Origin: Rhizophagus irregularis | Taxonomy: Eukaryota; Glomeromycota; Glomeromycetes; Glomerales; Glomeraceae | NCBI RefSeq assembly: GCF_026210795.1 | Contig: NC_089450.1 | Coordinates: forward strand, 1,302,001 to 1,366,000 | Direction of reading: 5' to 3' | DNA length: 64,000 bases | In this document: in pieces, positions 23,829 to 39,190 of the stretch | Numbering within the stretch: position 1 is the stretch's first letter | How the letters are laid out: each line of letters opens with the position of its first letter | Notes under the pieces: model-generated | What the model was told of the DNA's origin: nothing | The model's database searches: none | What the model saw: only the letters and a program-made list of their open reading frames with translations | Program-made: the position numbers and the translations under genes

Positions 23829-24700
23829 AATGATAAAAAAATAACAAACTTATATGAAAATTTTACAGACTTTTAGAATTTTATTTTTATATTTATAAAA
23901 GGCTTTAATGATATTCGCATTCATAATTTTTTGTTAAATCTATTTAGAATTGGTAAATGAATTTATTAATATAATGTTCTCAACTGTTAATACTAAGGTT
24001 ATTATCACTTGCCTGTGACAATTTGTTTTCTTGTTCAAGTAATTTTTTATCTGTGCTTTCTATAAAAGCATTTTTATTTAATAGATATCAGAAATATCAC
24101 ATAAATTAACTATCATTAATTAAAATAATTTTATATAACCATTATCAAATATTTATCCTATAACTAAAAAAAAAAAAATTTTTTAATACAATACTTACAC
24201 AAATTAAGTAATTTGTATAATTTGTCATATATATTATAAATTTCCATTATCATTTTCACTTTAGTAATATTTTTTTTTTGTATATACAAAAAAGTTCATT
24301 TTAAAAATACAGTTTTCCTTCTGATTATACTTAAAAGTAGATATAAAATACAATTTAAATAGCAAAAATATATGTAATTTTATGAGAAAAAAAGTTTTTT
24401 AAGTTAAAAAAGACAGTTAATTAAATAGTATTTGCATTTTACATGAAAATTACTTTTTATAATAAAAAAAAAAATATTTTTTATTTTTATAAAACTTCCA
24501 ATGAAACCTTTTTTTAACTAGCAAATATTTTATTTTTAATATAATTTAATGAAATAAACAATTTTCATTAAGTTTAAAAAGGTAATTATTAAGCCAGATT
24601 TTTTGTTATTTATCAATTTGATCAAAATTTTTAATTAAAATACTAATAAATTTTTTTTTATTTATTAAAATAATATTATTAATTATAACTAATTTTCACT
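23829..24700. other. AT-rich intergenic DNA
   Basis: Low-complexity AT sequence with A and T runs between two TIR elements. I see no gene, RNA or repeat structure. Confidence 0.5.
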
Positions 24701-25961
24701 CAGGGTAAAATCGCCTAGGTGATATCATCTGATTGTTTTTTTGTTTATCAGTTATTTGTTTATTAGATAACGAATAACCTTTTTTTAATGTTCTCTAACA
24801 TCTTTCAACATTTTTTGACATTTTTAATGTCTTTTAACGTCTTTTAGCGCTCATTAACACTTTTTTTTTCTTTTAGACATTTGAAGGTAAGTTTTTTTTT
24901 TATAATATTTGTTTACTTTTTTATTTGCTATTGTTCCTTACTTATTCATTTTCTTTGTAGATTTTTCAACTTCGGTATCCTAGTAAATGTAGTAAATGGT
25001 AAATTTCAAGTTTTTCAGAATTTCAGAAGTCTAGTTTCTTTACAAGTAACTCCAACTAGTTTTTATTTTTCATTTGGGTTTCTTCTAATATTTTGGCTGG
25101 ATTTTTCCTTGATTTCTGAATTTCTTCTTAGGTTTCAACGTATTTCTTTTTCGATCTTTTCTTTGGATTTCTTCTTGGTTTAATGTATTTCTTTTTGATC
25201 TTTTCGATTCGATTTCTTGGGCTTTTAGGTTTTTTTTGGATTTTTTTTTTGGATTTTTTTTTGTTTTTATTTGGATTTCTTTTTGTGTTTCTTCTTCAGA
25301 TTTTTTGATTTTTTCTTTGAATTTCTTTTTTGGGTTTCTTCTTTATACGATTTCATTTTTACTTATGTTTGATTTAGTTTTATTACGATTTTAGTTATTC
25401 ATTTATCTTCTCTTTGGTTTTATTTCATTTTAACCTTGTATATTTTTATTTCTGAATTCATTTAATCTCATTTAATTTTATCGTTAGTTCATTATAATTT
25501 CAGTATAATTTTCAATTATTTTTAACTTTAATAGTGATATCAAGGGTTATCATATAAGCCATATATATGATGTAGCAGAAACCCAAAATATATATAGAAA
25601 AGTCAGAGGCAGCCAAAAAATTTTTACTAATCATAGCTGTACACATTCTTTTAGGACTGGAATTATAATAATTTTGGCGAGTGACCAAAAAAGGAAATAT
25701 CTTTTCACTGGGAATTATCTAAAAAGGAAAGATTTTCATATTTTTTTTTGGCTAGTTATATGCAAACTCAAATTTGACCTTTTTATGTATATTTCGGAGT
25801 CCTGATGTAGCATGATTATAGATTTTTCTATTCACAATAAATGTTCGTAAAATTTATTTTTATATGCAGATCAAAATAAAAATTTTATACATGGGTGAAA
25901 TCACCTGATTTTAATAAATTTCAGTTATATATGAGTGAAATCACCTAGGTGATTTTACCTG
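24701..25961. mobile_element. TIR element with CAGGTAAAATC ends and T-rich interior repeats
   Basis: The ends CAGGGTAAAATCGCCTAGG (24701) and the inverse of CAGGTAAAATCACCTAGG (ending 25961) form a TIR of about 27 bp. It encloses a T-rich region in which short units like 'ttggatttcttctt' recur (24960-25340). That unit repetition gives rise to a long hydrophobic open stretch at 24881-25183 that I do not regard as a gene. No target duplication is clear. A smaller element (25577-25803) is nested inside. Confidence 0.5.
25577..25803. mobile_element. Nested AGGACTCC-type element, 227 bp
   Basis: The right end reads GGAGTCCT and the left is its degraded inverse. It is flanked by GATGTAGC on both sides (25569-25576, 25804-25811), a perfect 8-bp duplication. 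Its right end (to about 37 bp) is the inverse of the left end of the element at 26649, so the two are close relatives. Confidence 0.75.
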
Positions 25962-26648
25962 AAGAGCAAATTAGCAAGATTCTATTAGATTTATTTTGGT
26001 ATTATAAATTGTTTTTTAATTGAAAACTTAGTTAGATATAATTATTTTTTTGTTTATTTAAATTAAACTTTAATGCTAAATTTTAGTATTATGATAATGA
26101 TGCTAATATGGTGCCAGAAGTTTATACTTGACAATCACATGATTTTGTTTCAATTTTCTGAGCTGATTCTATATTATGTGATCCAAAATTCAGTTAATAA
26201 TAACTGTATTAAGTACTAATAAAATACGGTTTTTGAAAATTTTTTATTATAAAACATAAGAAAAAGTAGATTTCAGCAATAAATCGCAACTACCATTTCA
26301 TAAAATTCATATATTGATAAAAAATTTTTTTTAAAAAAAATTACATTTGATTCATATTATAATAATTCAGGCTGGCATTATCATAATGCATAAAGTCAGC
26401 CCAAATTATCATAAGTTTTGATCAACATATTTTGTTTCAAATTTGGACCAATCATATGAAAATCATGCAATTTCAAATACTTATAACTTTTTACGTAGAT
26501 CTTCTTTTAAAAATCTGACCAGTAATTTGATGGAATTTACCTCAAAAAATAAAGTTACCAGTTTATTTTTTCTAAATTGTATTTTTTTTAAGAAGTTGAA
26601 AGATTTTTAAGATTTACATTTTTATTATTAAGTATAAACTTCCAGCAC
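25962..26648. other. AT-rich DNA between elements
   Basis: About 690 bp, AT-rich. Fragments such as 'ggctggcattatcataat' resemble phrases inside the 26649 element, so older copies may lie here. No gene seen. Confidence 0.4.
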
Positions 26649-26869
26649 AGGACTCCGAAAAATACATAAAAAGGTCACATTTGAGTTTGCTTAAAAAGAA
26701 CCTAAATTTTCATGAAAATCTTGCCTTTTTTAGATAGTGCCGGCCTAAATTTTATTGTCCGTTTTGATACAGGCCAGCATTATCATAATTCCGGCCCTAA
26801 AAAGTTGCTTATTTTAGGTCAAAATCTTTCTGATCATTTATGACCTCCATATGTATTTTTCGGGGTCCT
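26649..26869. mobile_element. AGGACTCC-ended element, 221 bp, 8-bp duplication
   Basis: Starts AGGACTCCGAAAAATACATA and ends with the inverse ...CGGGGTCCT. Flanked by TCCAGCAC on both sides (26641-26648, 26870-26877). Non-coding. Confidence 0.8.
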
Positions 26870-27340
26870 TCCAGCACCATACTTATAATTTATTTAATAT
26901 TTTTTTAGATTTTAATTTATTTGGTGTAAAAATAAAATAAAAACTATTTATTTATAAAAAAAATTCTTATTGGCTATATTTAATAGCTATTAAATCATAA
27001 ACATATATATATACTATAAATAAATAAAAATAAATAAATAAAAAATTTTTTTATATCTATCTAAATAATGTTAAAATAAAAGATAATTATAAAATATTTT
27101 TAAAAAAAAGTAAAAGAAAAAGATTAGAAAAGTTTTCTTAATATTTTATGAGTTTACTATATTAATATAGACTTATAATAGGTAATGAAGTTTTTACTTT
27201 TTAAAGTTTATAAATATGGTTTTAAGAACTAAATGAATATGAATATATACATAATTATTAAAAATAATGTTATATTATGTAAACGTAATATTACCTATAA
27301 CCTGAAATTTCAATTTTAGCCAAATTTAGGTTGGCATTAT
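26870..27340. other. AT-rich spacer
   Basis: AT-rich, low-complexity sequence with no coding or repeat signal recognised, leading into the satellite-bearing element. Confidence 0.4.
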
Positions 27341-28720
27341 AAATTGGGTATTGCTAAATCTCACCGGCGGTGATTTTCACCGTTATTAATGTTGGCAGAA
27401 ATTATGATTTAGCCAGAATTATAAAAAATTTTTTTGCAAATTTTTACCGAGAAAAAAAATTAAATGTAAGTAGTTTTTTTAAATATTGAACATGTTTTAC
27501 TTAATAAAAAAACTTAATTTATTTGACCAAAGTAAGGAAATTACACTTTAAATTTAATAGACAGAAAAAAAAATTTGAAAGTTAATACTATTATGAGAAA
27601 TGCAATTTTTTCCAAAAGTAATACATTTACACTCATGAAATTTGATACACAACTAGTTTTAATCTTGCTGAACAACGATTTCATTTGACCAAAGTGGTGA
27701 AAGTACACTCTGAAATTAACAAATAAAAAAGAAAAATTCGAAAGTTAGTATTATTATGAAAAATGCAATTTTCTTCACAAGTATTACACTTACATCCATG
27801 AAATTTTATATACAACTAGTTTCGACCACGCTGAACAACTTTCACTTAATAAAGAAAGACGATTTCATTTGACTAAAGTGGTGAAATTACGCTCTGAAGT
27901 TCACAAACGGAAAAAAAAAATTCGAAAGTTAGTACCGTTATGAAAAATGTGATTTTTTCCACAAGTATTATACTTACATCCATGAAATTTTATATACAAC
28001 TAGTTTCGACCTCGCTGAACAACTTTCAATTAATGAAGAAAGACGATTTCATTTGACTAAAGTGGTAAAATTACGCTCTGAAGTTCACAAACGGAAAAAA
28101 AAAAAATTCGAAAGTTAGTACCGTTATGAAAAACGTGATTTTCTCCACAAGTATTAAACTTACACTCATGAAATTTGATATACAACTAGTTTCAACCTCG
28201 CTGAACAACTTTCACTTAATAAAGAAAGCTGATTTCATTTGACTAAAGTGTTGAAATTACGCTCTGAAGTTTACAAACGGAAAAAAAAATTCGAAAGTTA
28301 GTACCGTTATGAAAAACGTGATTTTCTCTACAAGTATTAAACTTACACTCATGAAATTTGATATACAACTAGTTTCAACCTCGCTGAACAACTTTCACTT
28401 AATAAAGAAAGCTGATTTCATTTGACTAAAGTGTTGAAATTACGCTTTGAAGTTGGTAAACAGAAAAACAAATATTTAAATGTGTTTTTTTTTTCATAAA
28501 TATTATATCTAACTTTATGAAATTGAAATATACTCCTATGGGTTTAATAGTGTAACAAAAGTAATATTTTTTGTATTAAAAACACGTAAAATATTAAAAG
28601 AAAAGCAAAGCAAGCAAAGCAAAAACAAATTTCATAAATATGTGTTATGTTGTGTAACATAAGTAATCACATGATCACATGACCGGTGAAAATTTGACAA
28701 TTCCTTATAAATTTAGCAGA
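27341..28720. repeat. 180-bp satellite array, about six units, in a TIR-like frame
   Basis: From about 27480 to 28490 a unit of roughly 180 bp repeats about six times. Recognisable phrases are GAACAACTTTCACTTAATAA, GATTTCATTTGACTAAAGTG, AATTCGAAAGTTAGTACC and TATACAACTAGTTTCGACC. Central units are closest; the edges are worn. The array is bordered by CACCGGCGGTGATTTTCACC-like sequence (27361) and ACCGGTGAAAATTT (28682). The same satellite occurs inverted at 48890-49520, also bordered by CACCAGTGGTGAATTT-like motifs. So it probably travels inside a transposable element. No open frame. Confidence 0.75.
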
Positions 28721-29389
28721 ATTATAATTTAAAAATTGCTAATTTTAACCATTTGTACTAATTTTAATCAACTTCAGATTCAGACTTCAAGTAACAAAAA
28801 TCAGGAGCAAGAGCAAGCTTTTTAGAAAAAACACATTTTTAAAACTTTTAAAATAAAAAAAAAAAGCTTGGACAGTAATAGTACTAATAAATTTATTTAT
28901 TAGTAAAAATTAGATCGCTATTTAAAAGATTTGAAGACTGACAGGATAATTACTCAAGCTTGAAGAATTATAGGCAGGATGAATGGAATACTATAGTAAT
29001 TACTTTATACTTGATGAATATTAATTTTTTATTAATTTTTCCTTTTTTTCATTTATTGTTTTACTTTGAATTATTATTTTGTCTTTTATTTTCTTTTTTT
29101 TTAATTTTAAGTTTCATTTTGCAGTTTTAGTAAATCTTTTAAAGTACTTATAGACATTAACTAGAAGGAAAGAAACCCCTCTAAAAAAGAATTATTTTAT
29201 ATAGAATTTACTTTCTTAGCCTAGAGTTTTCAACTAATAGTACACATATGATTATTCCATTATAAATTAATAAGTAGTTTAATATTTAATAATATTAGGA
29301 TTATTTGAAGTGTGAGATGATCTTGTTCTTAAGAACATAAATTCTAAATCTTTACACTCCACCCTCATTGTTTACTTCTGAAGTTATAT
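28721..29389. other. AT-rich spacer
   Basis: Low-complexity AT sequence between the satellite and a decayed coding remnant. Nothing recognised. Confidence 0.4.
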
Positions 29390-30280
29390 TGGATTATTAC
29401 CATTTCTCCACTTGGATGCATAGTTTTTACATGCATCTTCATAAATATCTTTGTTAGAAAACTGAAAATATTTGCCATATTTTTTGTATACAAGTTCATC
29501 ATATTAATTCGGATGGAATACTTGGATAATGTTTGTCATAACCAGGGAGTCCACCAAAGTACTCTAATGAATGCAATAAATTAAGATAATGTACATACTG
29601 ACCTTTGATAACAGGAGAAAGAAAACCATTGTCTAAGGATAAAAGCTCAAAATATTAGGAGCTCGTAATGCATTGCAGCAATTTCTATCTTCACATTTGC
29701 GTATATCAAGGGAATTTATAAATTTGTGAAGCCAGTCACATGTTTCTTTTTCAATGTCTGAAGATATAGTGCTTTTTTTCCTGAATTTGAAATCCTCAGT
29801 CATCAACATAAGTAGTAACAACTGGTTGCCCATTGATAGGATCACGATTCTAAAGGTCACGCGGATGTTCTCTGGCATGTTTGAAATTCTCGTGTGCAAG
29901 TTCTTCATCAAATATTGTAATTTGTCCATGCTTACCATTAATTAAAAGCATTTAGTACAATTCCTGCCAGTTTGCCAGAAAGTGATGATATGCTTCGTTC
30001 TACAATAAACCTATTTGGTTTCTTTTAACCAATGGTGGACCTGATGAAAACCCCCGATTTCTTGCAAATATTTCAAAATACTTACCTGTATTTAAAAAAC
30101 TTACTTAGATTACCTTTCGGTGCGAACACATCACATACAGTATTTTCATGGTGTGTAAACTCATGAAAGTCCTCCTCTTTTATGGTTGTCATTAGGTCAA
30201 CCATATGTGTTTCGCATGAAGTACCTAGAAAGTATTCAGGACGGACAAAAATTCGCATTTTTCCAGTCATGGATATCTAA
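29390..30280 (-). pseudogene. Decayed coding remnant, family not recognised
   Basis: Reverse-strand translation gives coherent but frame-hopping protein pieces. These are FVRPEYFLGTSCETHMVDL (from 30270), then INGQPVVTTYVDD, EDRNCCNAL, EYFGGLPGYDKHYPSIPSE and, near 29440, KDIYEDACKNYASKW. Several stops and shifts separate them. The run of conserved-looking aromatic and charged blocks says it was once a protein of at least 290 residues. I suspect a multicopy lineage-specific family, perhaps transposon-borne, but cannot name it. Confidence 0.45.
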
Positions 30281-30609
30281 TAAAAACACCGATGCTACAT
30301 CGGTGAATACTTTAGTTATTCATTGATATCCATGGAATAACATGTATCATGTTCATGACCAACTAACAAATTATAAACAAAATATTTTTTATATTAAAGC
30401 TAATTATTTATTTGAAACGGTTATACCTTCTTATTTAAATTGTAAACGACATTATTTTACAATTCTAATTATTAATTACAAGTACGGTCAGAACTCTAAT
30501 ATAAAGAACAAACTCTCATAATTTTGATATAACGAATTTATGTCTAAATAAAAAATCTAATAACCGTAAAATTCATATCGAGTTCTGAATGCATTCTATT
30601 AAAATAATT
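30281..30609. other. Spacer downstream of the decarboxylase gene
   Basis: 330 bp. It includes a short hairpin (ACCGATGCTACATCGGT near 30290) and AT-rich sequence that must contain the decarboxylase gene's 3' end. Nothing else seen. Confidence 0.4.
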
Positions 30610-33056
<2,447 letters not shown>

Positions 33057-33865
33057 TTAATAATTACTAATGTATAAATTATTAAAATAAGCTACATCGT
33101 CCTGTCTTTCATAAGCGTTTACTTTTCTCATGATTTCTTTGGTTTCCTTTTCTTTTTTAATCATCCAATCTTTTTTCTGTTTATTAGATTTTAATAGTGA
33201 ATATTCTTTTTTAGCCAATTTAATATCAGAAATCCAATAGGCTCGTAATTTTTCACTTGACCATGTCATAAATTTAGTATATGGTATACAATCGAGTAAT
33301 CCTTGTGGTAAATATTTTGGAAACACTTTGTCTCTAAAATTTGTATAAAAAAGAAAGAAGGAAGAAAGAAAAAGAAAGAAATGTTAAAAAAGTTTATTAA
33401 AACGCGAGTTTATAATATAATTATATTATACCTTACTAATAAAGTTTTTTCGGAAAAACATTTACTACATAAAGCTTCTCTTTTAACCCAAACACTATAC
33501 CCAAATTTATTATAACTATTATTACAAAATTTACATCGTTTGGCCAATAAAGTCAACCAAATATATTGTTGTTCAGTCATATCTGATGGTGGTGAAAGAG
33601 AAGGATAAGTCAAATTATGTATTCTAGATGATTTCCATATATCTTGAATGGATTGTTTGGTCGACCATAATAATTTACGAAATTTTTTACATACTGAACA
33701 TAATGAATATAAGTCTTGTGGTGTTAAATATGTGAAAATTTGTAAATAAATAGTTAAATGAAGAATTAAAAATATTGATCGTGGATGTAAAGGAGAAAGT
33801 CGAATGATTGGTTGTTTTCCTCCCAACCTTTTAGTAGATTTTACCATTGATACTGATGATGACAT
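33057..33865 (-). CDS. F-box protein with a C-x2-C zinc-knuckle-like part
   Basis: Likely substrate adaptor of an SCF ubiquitin ligase. Exons are 33865-33432 and 33333-33057 (GT-AG, AG|A codon split), giving 236 residues. Residues about 34-70 match the F-box (LQIFTYLTPQDLYSLCSVCKKFRKLLW). Four cysteines follow as CKFC (111, 114) and CSKC (133, 136), spaced like a zinc knuckle. The C-terminal exon is rich in lysine and glutamate and probably helical (KKEYSLLKSNKQKKDWMIKK). The substrate is unknown. Its start faces the next F-box gene across 380 bp. Confidence 0.75.
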
Positions 33866-34245
33866 TGTTTCACTTTTTTATTTATAAGAGTCTTCTTTTC
33901 TTTTTTAAACACAAAAAAAAAAAATTAAGAAAATAATTTTTTTTTTTTTATTAAAGAAAATAAAATCAGGATTTAATCCCGTTCAATATTTTTTCAGTGT
34001 TCATATTTATATTATCTGTAATTTTGTACACAATAAAATCAATATCTTCATTATATTAGATATGCAGTTGTGCATCTAATCTGCAACAATTGTAAAATGA
34101 TTTTCCTCTATTTAAATAAAAAATCTTACCTAAATTAGACTTATAGCTAAAAATGATTAATATTACATAATTGTGTCGCATTTGAAAATTTATAAATTAA
34201 ATAAAAAAAAAAAAATTCTTTTTCTAAACTAATTCATTTCGGAGA
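33866..34245. promoter_or_regulatory. Divergent spacer between two F-box genes
   Basis: 380 bp of AT-rich DNA with long A and T runs between two head-to-head genes. Both promoters must be here; no motif is distinctive. Confidence 0.4.
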
Positions 34246-35369
34246 ATGAATAATTTAATTCCTGAAATTCTTAAAGTTATATTTAAATATTTATATGATC
34301 CAAATGCAGATAGTTGTTACATCGCAGATCGAAATCATCTTTATTCATGTTTATTAGTAAATAGATATTGGTGTAAAGTATCTGTTCCCATTCTTTGGAG
34401 TAGAGCACTAAATTATTATGGAAGTATACATGAAAGACAGACTAAAATTTTATCCCTTCTTAAATGTCTTGATCAAAAATCTCGAAATAATTTAATTAAT
34501 AATGGTATAACATTTCCTTTCTCTTTTGATGAAGTAACAATCTTTCAATATACATCTTATATTGAGGTTTTGGATTATGGTAAATTAATTAATTTGGTTG
34601 AAGATTGGTTAAATACTTTACAAAAATTACCTGCTGAAAGTTTAAGTTTAGTCCTAAGATCTATATTGAAATTATTGGTTAAAGAAACTAAAATAAAAAG
34701 TTTTAAAACCTGGCCTGTGAAATATTCTACAGATTTAACTCATTTAATATTGGTTGAGAAAGATATTGAAAATCTATTTTTAGATGTTAGAGATTTGCTT
34801 ATTATTACAAATATTAGATTGGATAGATGGTTAGAACCTCTAATAAAAATTTGCAGAAAAATTGTAAGTTTATTTATATATGAATCAATCATTAATAATT
34901 CTTTCTTTTTTTTTTAAAAAAAAAAATATTTTAATCATTCATGTAGAAAAAGTTAACAATACGAATACCAGGACAAACAATTTCAACTCATTCACATTAT
35001 ATTGTAGAATCAGCTCAAATGTCTTTACTTATCCAACATCAACAAACACTTCAAAAATTAAAGATTTTTGAAGGATTAGGATCCTCTATTATAATTAATA
35101 AAACTTTATCATTAGTAAAAAATTCTCTCAATAAACTTGTATTTAAATATGTAAATTTTGAGGCATGTGATCCATGGTATGGCATACGTACCTTGCATAT
35201 GTTACAAGTATTTAAATGTAGGAATTGTAAAGGGTTAACTGTAGAGATGGTAAAACCTTTGATAGAATGTACTAAAGAAGATTTTAAGATGATTAAGAAG
35301 GTGGATGTGGATTGGAATACTTGTAAAGAAGCGAATACTTTGTTAGATGAATGGAAATTAATAATATAA
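34246..35369 (+). CDS. F-box family protein
   Basis: Two exons, 34246-34863 and 34947-35369 (GTAAGT donor, TGTAG acceptor, phase 0), give 346 residues. The N-terminus (IPEILKVIFKYL, then LYSCLLVNRYWCKVSVPILWSR) is the expanded F-box type with an acidic/tyrosine insert. Such long lineage-specific families are typical of arbuscular mycorrhizal fungi. The rest is leucine- and isoleucine-rich, with weak repeat spacing of the kind seen in worn leucine-rich repeats, and ends in LLDEWKLII. Probably an SCF adaptor; the target is unknown. Confidence 0.65.
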
Positions 35370-36124
35370 AATTATTATTATCCATATTCTTTAACTTTAT
35401 TAGCAAAGATTATCTTTGTACATGTAATCTAATGTAATCTAATGTAAAAAGAAAGAAAACTTGAATTAACTAAGGAGCTTTCACACATGTTTAGTACTTG
35501 CATACAAAAGCAACAGTTTAGAAGTCTGTGCCTATATTATCTGTAATATTCGAAAAATCCTGAGACTTTTTTTCATTTATTATTTTTGGCGCTTCAATAA
35601 ACACAAATATGTATAGTTTAAAGCATATAATTTATAATATAATAGATAAGTTAGTTTGTAATTTATATCGCGTAAAAATTTTCTATCCTTATCGGTCATC
35701 TTTTCTTTTTTTTTTAAACAAAGAAAAAAATGATGTTCATCTAAAAAAAGCCAAAGGCTAAATATAATTTTTTTTTTATTACCTAAAATTGGAATGATTC
35801 TTGTATAAAAGCTGGTATATGTACTGCATATAACAAGTATTATAATAAATCATTTTATATACTAATCTCCTATTAATAAAAAACTTGTTTACCTTTTCGG
35901 TCATTTCTTAAATATCGTTAAACATTAAAATGAGAGTTCGGGCCCGATATTATATTATTAAAAAAGTAAACGAAAGTTTATTAAATTCATATAAATTTTT
36001 TTAAAATATTTTATAATATTCACCCTATATAATTTTGTTTCGTATCGAAATTTGAATAATATTCTATATTAATAATAATAAAAAAAAATATACCAGCAAA
36101 ATTTACATAATTTTTCCCAAAATT
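35370..36124. other. Intergenic spacer, convergent gene ends
   Basis: 755 bp between two genes that end toward each other. AT-rich; a short repeat 'ctaatgtaat' occurs at 35428-35445. No gene, RNA or TIR recognised. Confidence 0.45.
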
Positions 36125-37680
36125 TCACTTTTTAACTACCTTAAAAATTTCATATTCATCTAAACTAAGAGTTGTACCAGCTGTAATAAAATCTGAAATA
36201 CCAGGATAAGAACTAATTAAGTTACAACGCATTACTTTACCAATTTCAATAGTTAAATCCCAACCAGAACCAAAACTTGGTCCAGCATTTGTTCTATATG
36301 AAACAGCATATTGAGGATCTTTAACTCGAGCGATTTGAGCTGAATTAATAGAATCCGGGATTGGAAAATGAAATATAAAAGAATCAGAACATTCTGTCCA
36401 AGTATCAATTCCACTTCCATAAGCTTTTAAATTTAATGGATTATAACCACCAATAAGTTTATCATTATATTTACTTTTTGAAATCATTATAGTTGGTCCC
36501 TTATTATCACATAATTGATGAAATGTTTTAATATCAAAATTATTTTTACTAGCACGAAATAGAAGTTCAAAAGAATGAGGTTTTGTTTTAAAATTATAAA
36601 AATTTTTTGGTTTTTTATCAATCCAACTTGAAATAAGTGCAAAATGTTTTTCTCCAATAAGACAAGAATTTGAAGGTGGACATCGTATAGGTTGTACTTC
36701 ACCTGTATTTGGTGGAGTTTCGGGATCAAGATTTTGTCCAATTATATCTTCATAAAGTTGGTCAGGTAATAATTTTTTAAATGGTTTAATTTTACGCCAA
36801 AAATCTTTTGGTGAAATGTGAAACCATCGTATAAGGGGAATATAATCATGTAATATTTCTTCTAATTGTTCAAAATTTTCTAAAGTCCAATTTGTAACAT
36901 TATCAACATTTATTTTATTTTCCATTTGAGCGAGACCCCATTTAAGTAAATATTGCCAAATGTCTAATTCTTCCATTGCAAGATCATCTTGTTTGAGGAA
37001 AAGTTTTAAAATTGATTCATTTAAAGAATAAAATTTTGAAGAACCAAATAATAATTTTGGTTCTTTACAAATTATATCCATACAAAAATCTTTAAGGATT
37101 GTACATTTTTTATATTGAATTACCGTTTGAAGTGAATCAATTGCATTTTCTTGTATGAATTCCGTTTGGTTTGATATCATATGAGTTTGAATATGAGCGT
37201 TTAATTTTTGAAGATCTAATTCTTCGGTTGCAACCAAAAGTCGAAGTAAATCCGTTCCTTGTAATATATCCAAATCAATTAGTCCTGTATACAAATACCT
37301 ATTGAAATTAAAAAAAAAAATTTTTTTTTGATATTAATAAAAAACTTTGAAATAAATAATTGAAATATTTAACATCCTTTTACTCACTTTAATAAAATTT
37401 CGAAAATATTTGATAAAATATTTGGTTTCTTAAAAGCGATTACACCTTTTTCTTTACGTAACCAATTTTTTGATAGTGTAGTTCTGAAATATGTTGACCT
37501 TGTGCATAATATAAGAGAATGTACACGAAATTCTCTTCTATTCTCTCCTTCTCCGGCTTCAATAATAACATCATGATTATCCCCATTTATTAAAAGTTTT
37601 GCGAAATCACTTGACAAATCTGTTAAAAAATTTGAACCTGTAATCATCTTTATAAAACGAATAGTGAATGAAAAATTCAA
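36125..37680 (-). CDS. BTB-BACK-TLDc domain protein
   Basis: Exons 37680-37388 and 37298-36125 (GTGAGT donor, AA|G codon split) give 488 residues. The BTB/POZ domain lies at about 18-110 (DHDVIIEAGEG, FRVHSLILCTRSTYFRTTL, KPNILSNIFEILLKYLYTGLI). A BACK-like helical stretch follows (about 140-245, LKLFLKQDDLAMEELDIWQYLLKW). The TLDc domain lies at about 300-485 (FELLFRASKNNFDIKTFHQLCDNKGPT, GGYNPL, DSFIFHF, GSGWDLTI, DEYEIFKV). BTB-BACK proteins usually bridge Cullin-3 to substrates. BTB-BACK-TLDc genes are greatly expanded in Rhizophagus. The start could instead be the ATG at 37647, which trims 11 residues. Confidence 0.85.
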
Positions 37681-38049
37681 ATAATTTTATTTCAAAAGAA
37701 TTTAATATATATATAGAGATTTATAGATTTTTTTTTCTTTGAAGGCGTGCATACGATTTGACATACGATTTGGATTTTGCGCGATCAATAGAACCATAAT
37801 AGAAAAGATGAAAACCAGTTTATGTTATAACACAGCCTTATGCAAAGTTATGCGTACATGCCGCGCATAAAATAAAATTTATGCGCCCATAAATCATTAT
37901 GCTGGTGAGCATGTGATAATTAACTAACTTTGTAAATTTCTTATCTGCACGGGCCAGAAAAATAAAGATCGGCCCGAAATTTTGGAATTAAGATAAGGGA
38001 TCATGTGATTTATTACAAACTTTTACGCGTGACAACTGTTACGTACTGA
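37681..38049. other. Spacer with promoter of the BTB gene
   Basis: 370 bp. A short AT tract precedes the start codon, then a GC-richer patch with repeated TTATGCG/GCGCATAA phrases (37845-37895) and two CATGTGAT motifs. It could be a worn MITE, but I could not define its ends. Confidence 0.35.
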
Positions 38050-38480
38050 TACATCATCTCTCCAGCTGAGTTCTAATGTCCTCAAGGTAGCTTCTATAAG
38101 TTGAATTCTTTTCAACAACATTTTCAATAATTTCAGTGGCACTTTTATATGGTCAATTCTCATATATGGCCTTAGATATGGCTTCACCAATCCCTTTAAT
38201 TATATTAACAATTTGTTGGGGCTCTACGAAGTTGATATTGAGATCATTATAATATCAAAAGTCAATCATGAGGCAAACAAGGGGCCAAAATACTGATTGA
38301 AGTTATCCTTTGAAATAATTAGGCAGTCATCTGGTAGATCTTTAGGATTACCTTCAAATGGTCATGATATGAATGAGAAAAGAGCTCACCAGAATCACTT
38401 TTTAAATATTATTATGCATTTCTGAATTTCATCACAAAGTTTTTTGGGAAATGTTAATGGAGATCTATAAATAAAAACTA
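38050..38480 (-). pseudogene. Decayed coding remnant, unrecognised
   Basis: Reverse-strand pieces read NPKDLPDDCLIISKDNFNQYFGPLF and, in another frame, NFVEPQQIVNIIKGIGEAISKAIYEN and STYRSYLEDIRTQLER. The composition is protein-like, but stops and frame changes abound. No family is recognised. It adjoins the forward-strand remnant that follows. Confidence 0.4.
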
Positions 38481-39190
38481 GCTGTTAATAATAGAAAATT
38501 AAAATAAAACAATAAAAACAAGTCATTAAAATTTTGTCTAAAAATATAATTATAAAAATAGTTACATTTTTGTTTCTGTTCTTACTGTTGATTAATGTGC
38601 TAAACAGTCTGGTACGTAAACCAAAATTATTATCATCACTTCATTGTTTTCTGTCTTTATGAAATATAGTAGGACATAGTAAACGTTATGAAAGAAATCT
38701 AGAAAAGAAGCGAATTAATAATGCTGTTTTTACACAAAGATTATACTAAGAATTAGATATATGGAATCTTGCAGTCATAGATAACATAGATTTCAAACAA
38801 AAAACATTTTCCTTTGGAAATATATATGATATTATAAGAAACAGCTCATATGCAACTTTGAGAATGGCATTCCAATCGGCAATTCCCAATTATCTGGCAA
38901 TGTGTCAGGAAGAATTAATTACCTTGGAAAAAGATAATCATATATTTGATATGAATTTTACTATGCAAGAAACTTTGGATTGATTTAAAGTATATTAGAA
39001 AATTTGCTAAATTTTTAAAGTACAAATGAAGGCAATTTAGAATATAATCAAAATTTTGATACAGAAATAATTAAAAAAACTATACTAGAGAAATTTGAAC
39101 ATGGCTGTTAAGGCCCTTCTTCTTACATTGTAATTCTTGAATTAGGAGATAATTTGAATTCAAATTAAGCAATTTTAGAAGCTGCTATTA

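Noticed and set aside
24881-25183. 100-residue hydrophobic open stretch
   Set aside because: Phenylalanine/leucine-rich only because the DNA is a T-rich degenerate tandem repeat inside a TIR element; no start context or homologue pattern.
36487-36741. 84-residue open stretch in the BTB gene
   Set aside because: Alternate-frame shadow of the TLDc-coding exon.
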